Positions 28,005 through 35,426 of a stretch of DNA of 64,000 nucleotides are shown here, piece after piece (position 1 is the stretch's first letter; every line of letters starts with the position of its first letter). The notes beneath the pieces are model-generated. The model ran no database searches. It saw only the letters and a list, made by a program, of their open reading frames with translations, and was not told where the DNA came from. The translations under genes were made by a program, and so were the position numbers. The stretch comes from Myxococcota bacterium (lineage in GTDB: Bacteria; Myxococcota_A; UBA796; JAJRTE01), in the NCBI GenBank assembly GCA_024278455.1, contig JAJRTE010000192.1:22752-86751 (forward strand), written 5' to 3'.

Positions 28005-29060
28005 ATGCCCGGCTTCGTCATCGATCCCTTGCTGGTGACGCTCCCGCCTCCAGACTGCACGGTCGCCGAGTTCGCGGCCTGGGTCCGGCGGCTCGAGTCA
28101 TGGTTGGCGGAGGTCGACGCGTCCCCGTTCGAATGGCGACACTTCCTCCAGTGTACCTATCGGCTCCAGGAACTGGACCGGTTTCCCACTTTCCAGCGAA
28201 TTCGGGACATGGTGCGTGCTCGAGGCATCGAGATCAATGTGCGACGGTTGTCGGCCCAGGTAGCTGCATTCTTCCAGGACGAAACCAGGGACATCCTCGA
28301 ATCGACCACGACGAAGTTCGCCCTGGTGGAAGAGGAGTCGCCCGAGGTGATACCGGCGGCCTTCATCAGCAGGAATGCGCCCGCGCTGCACGAGGACCTG
28401 ATGGCATCGGTCGTCTGCTTGACCTGTGACAGGATCGTGGGAGAACCGTTCGCCCGGTCTGTCCAGGTGGCGACGGTGCCCTTCCAGCGGCGGTACGCCT
28501 CGTTGAAGATCCGGGGCACCCTTGCACTGACGGAACCCGACAGACTGCTCGACCGGGTGGCACGACGGCATTTCGACGAGGCCATTCCCATGGTGTACAG
28601 TCCGGAGGATTTCCAGACCCGCGTCCAGGACATCCTGGAGGGGGGCTTCGATGTGTTCAGGGATGGCGTGGTGCGGCTGGCGAGGCGCCTGTACCAGGAC
28701 GTGGCGTTGCTGCCGATCTCCGCCGGCTCTGAATTCTGGCGCTCGTTGTGGGACAGCACCATCAACACGAACCAGGCCGCGGTGGAGAGGCTGCTCCGGA
28801 TATGTGCCGCCATCGTGGCCAACCGGCTGGACGACGTGAAATCCGAACTGAGGCCCGTCCGAAGCTCGGTCGGGCCGCAGAGCGCGCAAAGGGTCCGCAA
28901 ACACGATGGCGCTCGAGGCTGGAGGATGGTCATCACCAAGAAAGGGGTCGGCTGGCGACTCCACTACTGGCACGTTCCTGCACGACTCCCGGAGCAGCCG
29001 GAGTGCGTGGAACTGGCCAATGTGCTGAGGATGAACGACGTGCCTCGCATACCCGAATGA
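28005..29060 (+). CDS. Unrecognised partner protein of the DUF3696 ATPase
   Basis: 351 residues starting 2 bases after the ATPase stop. I do not recognise a family. It is soluble with no signal or membrane segment. The N-terminal 100 residues are helical and acidic/aromatic. The middle (100-280) is mixed (LPISAGSEFWRSLWDSTINT). The last 60 residues have a basic linker, then GWRMVITKKGVGWRLHYWH, a beta-rich, Trp/Arg pattern that superficially recalls RelE/HigB-type toxins but is too short to claim. Tight coupling to an OLD-like ATPase suggests it is the effector or sensor of a two-gene system. Confidence 0.6.
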   Translation: MPGFVIDPLLVTLPPPDCTVAEFAAWVRRLESWLAEVDASPFEWRHFLQCTYRLQELDRFPTFQRIRDMVRARGIEINVRRLSAQVAAFFQDETRDILESTTTKFALVEEESPEVIPAAFISRNAPALHEDLMASVVCLTCDRIVGEPFARSVQVATVPFQRRYASLKIRGTLALTEPDRLLDRVARRHFDEAIPMVYSPEDFQTRVQDILEGGFDVFRDGVVRLARRLYQDVALLPISAGSEFWRSLWDSTINTNQAAVERLLRICAAIVANRLDDVKSELRPVRSSVGPQSAQRVRKHDGARGWRMVITKKGVGWRLHYWHVPARLPEQPECVELANVLRMNDVPRIPE

Positions 29061-29153
29061 CCAGGCGCCGGCGTCTGGCCTGCTCCGGCGTGAGAGCCAT
29101 CCGCGCTGTAGAAAGACTGGATCGTTAAAGAGGGTCAAACAAACAGTGCGGGT

Positions 29154-29405
29154 TTGGCACGGTTGATCGGCGCAACGGCGAACTTTGTGACCTCTGTGGA
29201 TTCGACCCGTTCAAGGGGGCGGCCGCGGTACGCCACGCACAGCATCGAGTTCGTCGACTCGTTGATGGCGGAGACTGATGACAGTGATCTGGCACGGACC
29301 TGCCTGTTCAACCTTCGTCTCGAGGATGGCCGGCTCAAATCCGGGCGGAACGATGGTAACGAGATCCGGCACGCTCGGAGCGAGATCGAGGCGGACCTTC
29401 GATGA
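29154..29405 (+). pseudogene. C-terminal stump of an AAA (OLD/AAA15-like) ATPase
   Basis: From about 29225 the frame reads ATHSIEFVDSL, then CLFNLRLEDGRLKSG, NEIRHARSEIEADLR. This matches the final segment of AAA15/AAA_21 ATPases (switch His after Walker B, then the Arg/Glu-rich end). Everything upstream, including Walker A and B, is missing; the first 20 residues of this frame have no family similarity. Its stop overlaps the ATG of the TOPRIM gene (ATGA at 29402), the usual coupling in ATPase-TOPRIM pairs. The sequence therefore shows a deletion of about 85 percent of the ATPase gene. Confidence 0.6.
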
Positions 29406-30994
29406 CAGTACCGCGTGAGACAATTGTTTTCTGCGAAGGGTATGATGATCGCGCCTTCTGGTCGGGCTTTCTCGAGTCGAGGGGCCTCAAGTCGGCACGG
29501 AACAGGCGCGACCCATTCGGCCTGAAAGTGGCGGGTGGCGACTTCGGGTACTGGAGGCCCGACGGATCATTCGTGCGGCTCCGCCCATGCCACGGGCGGG
29601 ACAACATCAAGCAAGTGCTCGTCGGTCGGTGGCAACTCAGAGAAACACGACCATTGGAGAGGATGGTCCTCAACTTCGATTCTGATGCCGAGGGTGAAGA
29701 GAGATCGAGAGAGGGGAGGGACCGGGCGGCGGAAATTGTGCGGACACTCGCTCCTGAGACCCGGATGGTGGAAGCCTGGCCCGTTTGTATCGACGGGATC
29801 GACATAGACTTGGTGATCTGGGAGACGGCGTTCCCGCTGCGTCCCGGTATCCCCGGCAAACAGACCCTTGAGCGCGTGGTCTGTACCGCCATCCTCGAGG
29901 CCTATCCGGATCGTGGCATCAAGGTTCAAAGATGGCTCGAGCCTCCTCCAGACCCGTATCTCAAAAGCTACGGCTGGTCCCAGATGGCGAAATGGTATGC
30001 GAATCATGGCTGCACGGACTTCTTCAAGGCGCTTTGGCGCGATCCACGCATAGCAGATGCCCTTGACGAGGTGTTGAGCATGTCCGGCGCCATCGCCCTT
30101 GATGTTTCCCGGCAGGTTGCCTATCATGGGAGCGTGCCGGGGCGTCCGGCGGCAAGGGCGATTGTTCGACCAGGGACTCGCACCAACGGCCTGTGTAAGG
30201 GAACGAGGGGAGGCAAGATGAAGGCGAAGCAAACACGGAAACCGAGCACATTGCGCCTGCTCGCCATGGGGTTCGCCGCCGGGGGAATCGGTGGATACCT
30301 GCTGGGCCGCAAGCTGGCCCTGCGACGATCCATGCCCTACCTGGACCTGTGGCAACGAGAACTGGAACCCGCCTGGGGTGAAGTCAAGGCCGCGGTGCTT
30401 GCGGCACGGATGGAATCCCGGTACCAGACGCTGTTGGCCGCGAGACCCAGACTGGCAAGCCGCGCACTCAGGTTCCACCTCGAGATGGGCATTCTTCCCG
30501 GCGTGGCGTTCTACCAGGTCATGGCCGAAGAAATGGATGACCCGGGAGAGGCCAGGCGCGGCCTCGCCGCCATGCTCGCCAAGGCAGTCGAGCCCCTCCG
30601 CGACGCGATCGCGTCCCTGGACAAGTTCAGCGACCCCTTTGGCGCCTTTCGTAACATGGTCCGCTGGACCATCCGGCTGACCTTTCCCCCGTCCGGGTGG
30701 CAAATCACGACCCAGGAGGACAGCCCCCAGTGCTTGGCTTACGAGGTCGAGAAGTGCTTCTACCGGGACGTGCTCGATCACTATGGCGAAAGAGAGTTGA
30801 CGGAGGTCTTCTGCGACGTCGACGACACGCTGTTCGGTGCGTTGCCTGATACCATCACTTGGAACCGAGCCGGTACCCTCGGACGAGGTGACCCCCGTTG
30901 CGACTTCCGCTGGTGTCGCACCAACGCGCACGAGGACCAGCAAGAGGCCCCAACGGAGAAAAAAGCGGGCGACCCGGTCGCCGGGGAAGCATGA
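29402..30994 (+). CDS. TOPRIM-like protein running in frame into an ATC-hydrolase-like protein
   Basis: The frame is open for 530 codons but looks like two genes. Residues 1-240 resemble a TOPRIM nuclease of the DUF3226/DUF4435 sort: ETIVFCEGYDDRAF with the catalytic-type Glu, then LNFDSDAEGE with a DxD. Such proteins are effectors of AAA15 ATPases (for example AriB with AriA in PARIS); membership in any named system is not shown. Residues after 273 belong to the protein annotated at 30218, which has its own ribosome site. So the first gene has either lost its stop and fused, or translation stops through an unseen error. Linker residues 240-272 are Arg/Gly-rich without family features. Confidence 0.55.
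   Translation: MTVPRETIVFCEGYDDRAFWSGFLESRGLKSARNRRDPFGLKVAGGDFGYWRPDGSFVRLRPCHGRDNIKQVLVGRWQLRETRPLERMVLNFDSDAEGEERSREGRDRAAEIVRTLAPETRMVEAWPVCIDGIDIDLVIWETAFPLRPGIPGKQTLERVVCTAILEAYPDRGIKVQRWLEPPPDPYLKSYGWSQMAKWYANHGCTDFFKALWRDPRIADALDEVLSMSGAIALDVSRQVAYHGSVPGRPAARAIVRPGTRTNGLCKGTRGGKMKAKQTRKPSTLRLLAMGFAAGGIGGYLLGRKLALRRSMPYLDLWQRELEPAWGEVKAAVLAARMESRYQTLLAARPRLASRALRFHLEMGILPGVAFYQVMAEEMDDPGEARRGLAAMLAKAVEPLRDAIASLDKFSDPFGAFRNMVRWTIRLTFPPSGWQITTQEDSPQCLAYEVEKCFYRDVLDHYGERELTEVFCDVDDTLFGALPDTITWNRAGTLGRGDPRCDFRWCRTNAHEDQQEAPTEKKAGDPVAGEA
30218..30994 (+). CDS. L-2-amino-thiazoline-4-carboxylic acid hydrolase-like (PF14196) protein
   Basis: 258 residues from ATG 30218 with GGGGAGG upstream. 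A short N-terminal hydrophobic stretch (LRLLAMGFAAGGIGGYLLG) could be a membrane anchor. The C-terminal part carries the family pattern: LAYEVEKCFYRDVLDHYG, LTEVFCDVDDTLF, and TLGRGDPRCDFRWCR. The namesake enzyme opens the thiazoline ring on the path to cysteine, but most family members have no known role. The same frame continues upstream into the TOPRIM-like coding region. The last 35 residues are charged and disordered. Confidence 0.65.
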   Translation: MKAKQTRKPSTLRLLAMGFAAGGIGGYLLGRKLALRRSMPYLDLWQRELEPAWGEVKAAVLAARMESRYQTLLAARPRLASRALRFHLEMGILPGVAFYQVMAEEMDDPGEARRGLAAMLAKAVEPLRDAIASLDKFSDPFGAFRNMVRWTIRLTFPPSGWQITTQEDSPQCLAYEVEKCFYRDVLDHYGERELTEVFCDVDDTLFGALPDTITWNRAGTLGRGDPRCDFRWCRTNAHEDQQEAPTEKKAGDPVAGEA

Positions 30995-31451
30995 ACGGCG
31001 CTCCCGCGACTGCTGCGGGCGTCGCCTGCACCATCGTTGCATCATTTCAATTCAGCGGGATACCTCGACGCTGCTTCCCTGCCTGAGTACGAAACCCTCG
31101 ACACCCTCTTGACATGGATCCCCGAATGGTCTAACCTATACTCAATGGAGTGAAAAAGGCAGGTCTGCGGGGTGGCGTGGAAGAGGAGCGGCTTGCGAGG
31201 CACCCGGCAAGGGTGGTGTGTGTCGCGCGATGATAGCGGTTGAAGGTGCTCGAGGATTGTGTTCGAGACCCACCGACCTTGCAACGTCCGGGTAGCGCTC
31301 GGCGTTCTTCTCCCTTACATCCGAGCCGGCGAACGATCGGAAGGCGATGACACGTTGATGCAAGCTGGTTGAGCGTTCGGCCTGCCGACCGGACCAGAGT
31401 GGGCACCCGTATCGGCTGCACCGCCAACCGAAAACGGGGCTCGAGGCCGGA
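30995..31451. other. 457-base intergenic region upstream of the minor pilin operon
   Basis: No gene supported. A strong promoter lies at 31109-31137, giving a leader of about 300 bases before the TPR lipoprotein. The leader has several short inverted repeats but I do not recognise a known riboswitch or RNA gene. Confidence 0.45.
31109..31137 (+). promoter_or_regulatory. Sigma-70-like promoter of the minor pilin operon
   Basis: Perfect TTGACA (31109-31114), 17-base spacer, TAACCT (31132-31137). An overlapping TATACT follows at a 22-base spacing. It is in position to drive the TPR lipoprotein and the fimT/pilV/pilW/pilX/pilY1 genes. Confidence 0.6.
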
Positions 31452-32315
31452 ATGAGGAAGCGAACATCAGGCAGGTCGAAGGCGGACACCCTGGTTCCGC
31501 GACTGCTTGTGACACTCCTGCTGGCATGCTCGTGCGGAAAGGGAGTCGACGGCTGGATAGCAGAAGGAGAAGCTGCCCTCAAGGCATACCGCCTGGACGA
31601 GGCGGAGCAGGCTTTCCTCAAGGCGCTGGACAGGGACCCGGTCTCTCCCCGCGCCCTGTATGGACTTGGCTGGACGCAGCATTTGCGCGGCAACGACGTG
31701 GCGGCGAGGGTCTATTTTGAACAGTGCATCCTGGTCGCACCAGACTACTATGGCGGGTACAAGGGCATGGGTTCGGTCCATCTCGCCATGGGGTACTATG
31801 GACAGGCCGAGGCCAGTCTCCAGAGGGCCATCGACCTCAAGCCCGATGAAGCCGCGACCTACGCCAGCCTGGGGTACGTCTACTTCGTCACGGACCGGTT
31901 GGACCGTGCGGAAGAGGCGTTCCGGAAGGCAGTGGCGCTCGAGCCCGACCGCGGTGAGGTCTACTACCTCATGGCGGAACTTCGCGCGAGACAGGGGGCC
32001 TTGGAGGAAGCGATCAGGCAGCTCGATCTCGCAGAATCGAAGTCGATCCAGGAGGAGAAGTTCCGTTTCTTGGCCAGGAAGCTCAGGGGACAGGTGCTGC
32101 TCAGGCTGGCCTTGGCCGGGCTGCCAGCCAACGAGGAACTGAAGATATCCGAAAGTGAGAGGAACCGCCGCTTGCAGATGCTGGACGAGGCGGAAACCGC
32201 CCTCGACAGTGCGCAGGCGCTGTCCGTGTTTCGGGATCGGGTGCAGTTGAACAGGTTGACCCGCAAGGTTCGCCGAGCAAAAACACGTGTGGGGGGAGAC
32301 AGGATCTCGCCGTGA
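31452..32315 (+). CDS. TPR-repeat lipoprotein
   Basis: 287 residues. A basic N-terminus, a hydrophobic stretch (LLVTLLLACSCG) and a cysteine make a lipoprotein signal. At least five TPR units follow (for example AEQAFLKALDRDPVSPRALY, AEASLQRAIDLKPDEAATYA, AEEAFRKAVALEPDRGEVYY). PilF/PilW-type TPR lipoproteins pilot the PilQ secretin to the outer membrane, and the location at the head of a minor-pilin operon supports that kind of role, but TPR proteins are abundant and the assignment is an inference. Stop TGA. Confidence 0.75.
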   Translation: MRKRTSGRSKADTLVPRLLVTLLLACSCGKGVDGWIAEGEAALKAYRLDEAEQAFLKALDRDPVSPRALYGLGWTQHLRGNDVAARVYFEQCILVAPDYYGGYKGMGSVHLAMGYYGQAEASLQRAIDLKPDEAATYASLGYVYFVTDRLDRAEEAFRKAVALEPDRGEVYYLMAELRARQGALEEAIRQLDLAESKSIQEEKFRFLARKLRGQVLLRLALAGLPANEELKISESERNRRLQMLDEAETALDSAQALSVFRDRVQLNRLTRKVRRAKTRVGGDRISP

Positions 32316-32373
32316 GCACACCGTGCACCGGCGAGCAGAGTCGCTTGCTGTGGCTGGGGTTGGAGGTTGTCGC

Positions 32374-33018
32374 ATGCGCCGTCGCGCAAATGCCGGATTC
32401 TCTTTGCTCGAGCTGGCGATTGTCGTCGCCATCGTCGGCATGCTGGCTCTGATCGCCGTTCCCAGCCTCATGCAAATGCTCCCCCGGTTTCGACTGAACC
32501 GGACCGTGCGCGAATTTTGCGACCATGTCCAGGAAGCGAGGCTTCTGGCGATCTCCGAGGGTGTCGAGTACCGGATGTGTTTCTCGAAAAAGGACCCGGA
32601 CCCCACTTCCGACAACATTCGATCGAATTCGGGCCGCTACACCATTGAAGCAGGCAACAAGTCTTCCGGGTCCACCTCCTGGGATCCTCTCCCTCGAGGC
32701 GCCAGCAATGCCGAAGGGATCATCGATCTCACATGGACGACTTCCAACCGGGAGTATGCGGGTATCAGCCTCGTTTCGACCTTGCCGAGCACCTTGGGGG
32801 GCACCGGGATGGGCAATACGGACTGCCTGGTTTTCTCTCCAAGAGGCTGGCTGTCGAACAACCTTACAGACTTTCGGTGGAACTACATCCAGATAGAGTT
32901 CAGAAACAAGGCCGCCAACCCGAGGAAAGATGTGCGGTGGGTCCAGATTTCGCAAGGGGGCATCGCCCGGATTCGTACACAGAAACGAACATCCACGTCA
33001 GCCGGAGATTCGCAATGA
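32374..33018 (+). CDS. Minor pilin/pseudopilin of the FimT/GspH type
   Basis: 214 residues from ATG 32374 with GGAGG 9 bases upstream. The prepilin signal GFSLLELAIVVAIVGM has the peptidase-cleaved Gly, the +5 Glu and a long hydrophobic helix. The downstream segment NRTVREFCDHVQEARLLAIS is typical of GspH/FimT. It should join the pilus-tip priming complex. The next gene starts within its stop codon (ATGA at 33015). Confidence 0.83.
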   Translation: MRRRANAGFSLLELAIVVAIVGMLALIAVPSLMQMLPRFRLNRTVREFCDHVQEARLLAISEGVEYRMCFSKKDPDPTSDNIRSNSGRYTIEAGNKSSGSTSWDPLPRGASNAEGIIDLTWTTSNREYAGISLVSTLPSTLGGTGMGNTDCLVFSPRGWLSNNLTDFRWNYIQIEFRNKAANPRKDVRWVQISQGGIARIRTQKRTSTSAGDSQ

Positions 33019-33551
33019 GGGCAGGCATGCACACGGCAAGGAGGCGCAGCGGCAGAGGGACCCACGGGTTCACTCTGCTTGAAGTCGTCTTCGCCTCGGC
33101 ATTGTTGGGGTTCGCCCTCCTGGCATTGTTCGCGCTTCACAACGTGGCGATCAGGAACAACCGGCATGCGGCGAGAATCACGACCTGCGCCATGCTGGCA
33201 CAGCAGCAGATGGAGTACCTGCTGGGTCTTCCCTGGCCGGCCGACCAGGCGGCGCCGACGGACCTCAATGTCGTGGGGCCGGATACCAACCCCATTCCGA
33301 ACGGGTTCCTGTACTACCCCAACGGCGGTGTCAAGCCTTCGCCCATCAACGCGAAAGGCACGACCGACCCCAAGGATGGCGCCAGGCGCTACTACCGCAC
33401 CTGGACGGTTTCCTACCCATTTTCGAGCGACACACGGGTCATTCGGATACAGGTGCGCGTCATCTTCTATGACGAAGCAAACGGAAAACCTCATGGTGTC
33501 ACCATAAGTTCGTTCAGGTACGTCGATTCCAACGGGTACACGGGCACGTAG
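33015..33551 (+). CDS. PilV-like minor pilin
   Basis: 178 residues. Prepilin signal GFTLLEVVFASALLGFALLA after a basic leader, then the PilV-type region MLAQQQMEYLLGLPW. It is translationally coupled to the preceding pilin. The order FimT-PilV-PilW-PilX-PilY1 matches the known minor-pilin operon. Stop TAG. Confidence 0.8.
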   Translation: MRAGMHTARRRSGRGTHGFTLLEVVFASALLGFALLALFALHNVAIRNNRHAARITTCAMLAQQQMEYLLGLPWPADQAAPTDLNVVGPDTNPIPNGFLYYPNGGVKPSPINAKGTTDPKDGARRYYRTWTVSYPFSSDTRVIRIQVRVIFYDEANGKPHGVTISSFRYVDSNGYTGT

Positions 33552-33592
33552 GGACGACCACGACCCGTGCTGCGCAGGAGAGACAGATCAAG

Positions 33593-34738
33593 GTGGCCAG
33601 GATGCCGAACGCTGCACAGAAACGCTACAGCGGGCCTCAACGCCGGAGTACCGCCCGTGGCGTCACGCTGATCGAACTCATGCTGGGCCTGGTGGTGGCC
33701 AGCATCCTGAGTGTCATCATCTATGCGGTCATCACGAGCCAGAGCCGCGCCTACAACATCCAGGACCGGATGACGCAAATGCAACAGTCGCTGCGCATCG
33801 CCATGGAATTCATGACGCGCGACATCGCCATGGCCGGCTATGGCACACCGGGGTATGTCATCACTGATTCCGATCTCGGGGACAGCGGTCGCCTGCCCGC
33901 CATCAGGGGTTTCGATGGAGGCGCTGGCATGTCCGACTATCTCCAGACGGTCTACGCGGACCCGACCTACATGGCGATGACCCGGTGGGGCGTGAACCAG
34001 TCATGTAGTGGAAACACCATACAATTCCAGAACCTTGCGGACATCTACAACTTCATCGAGTCTGAGTACATGCTCTGTTTCGACTACTCGAGCGCGCAGA
34101 AGATGAAGAGTTTCCTCGTTCGGCTGGCTGGGTATGACTCGAACACCGGGCAACTCGCGCCGGGGAGCTACGACCCCGACAATGGTACGGTAAAGGTGGA
34201 GATGCCAGACAACGTCAACGACTTCAGCGGCACGAGCGGCGAGTGTCCTGCCGGGGAGAACCTGCCGCGGGATCTCCAGTGCGGGCCGGCCAGGATCCAT
34301 ACCTACTACATCGACATGAACAGCAGTGACGGTATCGGACCGGGAACCGCGGCCCATCCCGTCTTGATGATGAGCACGAACATCCAGGCAGCCAACGGCA
34401 CGAACCGCGTCTCGCAGACGGCAGGCATTCACGACCATGACATCGCGCTGGCAGACAACATCGAGGTGATCCAGCTCCAGGTATGCCGCGCCTCCGCGAG
34501 CAAGTGCGAGAACAGTGATTTTGAAACCTGGCAGTCTGCATACAACACCGCGGCAGCGGTAGCAGACATCCGGCAAGTGCGGGTGACGTTGTGGGCTCGC
34601 TCCGACCGTCCAGCAGCCGAGGGTGCGACCACCGGGGATCCACACCCACTATTCGGTTTTCTGGACGGATACTACCGGCGGCCCGAGACCACCACCGTGC
34701 TCGTCCGGAACTTGAGGCTCCTGACGGAGTACCACTGA
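33593..34738 (+). CDS. PilW-like minor pilin
   Basis: 381 residues. The prepilin signal GVTLIELMLGLVVASILS is followed by the PilW pattern QDRMTQMQQSLRIAMEFMTR with AMAGYG. The C-terminal domain is large and Asn/Asp/Ser-rich. GTG 33593 and ATG 33602 are both possible starts and hardly change the leader peptide. PilW sits in the minor-pilin complex under PilY1. Confidence 0.8.
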   Translation: MARMPNAAQKRYSGPQRRSTARGVTLIELMLGLVVASILSVIIYAVITSQSRAYNIQDRMTQMQQSLRIAMEFMTRDIAMAGYGTPGYVITDSDLGDSGRLPAIRGFDGGAGMSDYLQTVYADPTYMAMTRWGVNQSCSGNTIQFQNLADIYNFIESEYMLCFDYSSAQKMKSFLVRLAGYDSNTGQLAPGSYDPDNGTVKVEMPDNVNDFSGTSGECPAGENLPRDLQCGPARIHTYYIDMNSSDGIGPGTAAHPVLMMSTNIQAANGTNRVSQTAGIHDHDIALADNIEVIQLQVCRASASKCENSDFETWQSAYNTAAAVADIRQVRVTLWARSDRPAAEGATTGDPHPLFGFLDGYYRRPETTTVLVRNLRLLTEYH

Positions 34739-34773
34739 TCGCGACCCCGGCTCGAGGGGAGAGGACTACGACC

Positions 34774-35382
34774 ATGGCAGGCTGGTTTGACAACGTGGGA
34801 ATCCTGGCGAAGCGCGTGGCAGACAGCGTCCTCGAGCCCAGGGGGCACGCAACGGGACGCAGCACGAAGACTTCCCAGGGAGAACAAGGATTCATCCTGC
34901 TCGTCGCCCTGATAGTGATGGTCGCCCTGACAGCATTGGGCGTTGCCACCGTCACGTCGGCCAGTATCGACCTGAAGGTGGCGCATAACCTCCGCCGCAT
35001 GGAAATGGCCAAGTATGCCGCCATCGCCGGCATGGAGCACGGTCGTCGCAATCTGATGCTGGGCATTCTTCATTCGCAGGGACAGGTGCGCAACTTCGAC
35101 GACCCCACCCAGGCGACTTCGTACTACGTGAATGCGAATGACGCCGTGTTGATGAGGGCGGGAGACGGAAGCTACCTGGGCACCTACACGGTCAAGGCTG
35201 TCGCCGTGAAATGCAGTGGGCCGCCAGCAGGATACTCCGTGGACAAGTTCTACGCCGAATACTTCGATCTCCATTCGACAGGGGTGCTCAAGGACGCCCT
35301 TGGCAATACGATATCGCCAGCGAACAGTGAGGTTGCCCTGACCGTGAGAAAGGTGGATCAAGGCCGCTGTTTCAAGCGGTAG
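34774..35382 (+). CDS. PilX-like minor pilin
   Basis: 202 residues. The N-terminal segment GFILLVALIVMVALTALGVA lacks the usual Glu at +5 and instead has the aliphatic PilX-type start; ASIDLKVAHNLRRMEMAKYA is the PilX helix. The 39-residue leader before the Gly is long for a prepilin, so the true start may be further in, but ATG 34774 is the best initiator seen. Stop TAG, then pilY1. Confidence 0.7.
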   Translation: MAGWFDNVGILAKRVADSVLEPRGHATGRSTKTSQGEQGFILLVALIVMVALTALGVATVTSASIDLKVAHNLRRMEMAKYAAIAGMEHGRRNLMLGILHSQGQVRNFDDPTQATSYYVNANDAVLMRAGDGSYLGTYTVKAVAVKCSGPPAGYSVDKFYAEYFDLHSTGVLKDALGNTISPANSEVALTVRKVDQGRCFKR

Positions 35383-35426
35383 CCGCCAAGTGCCGGCCGA
35401 CTTCGGGCCGGCGGGAGAGGAACACC

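Noticed and set aside
25862..28060. Minus-strand extension of the M2 peptidase frame over the DUF3696 gene
   Set aside because: No family similarity, and the strong plus-strand ATPase motifs explain the region; the peptidase has a good start at 25861.
28900..28990. RelE/HigB-type toxin domain at the end of the DUF3696 partner
   Set aside because: Only a short Trp/Arg beta pattern matches; length and context do not support a toxin assignment.
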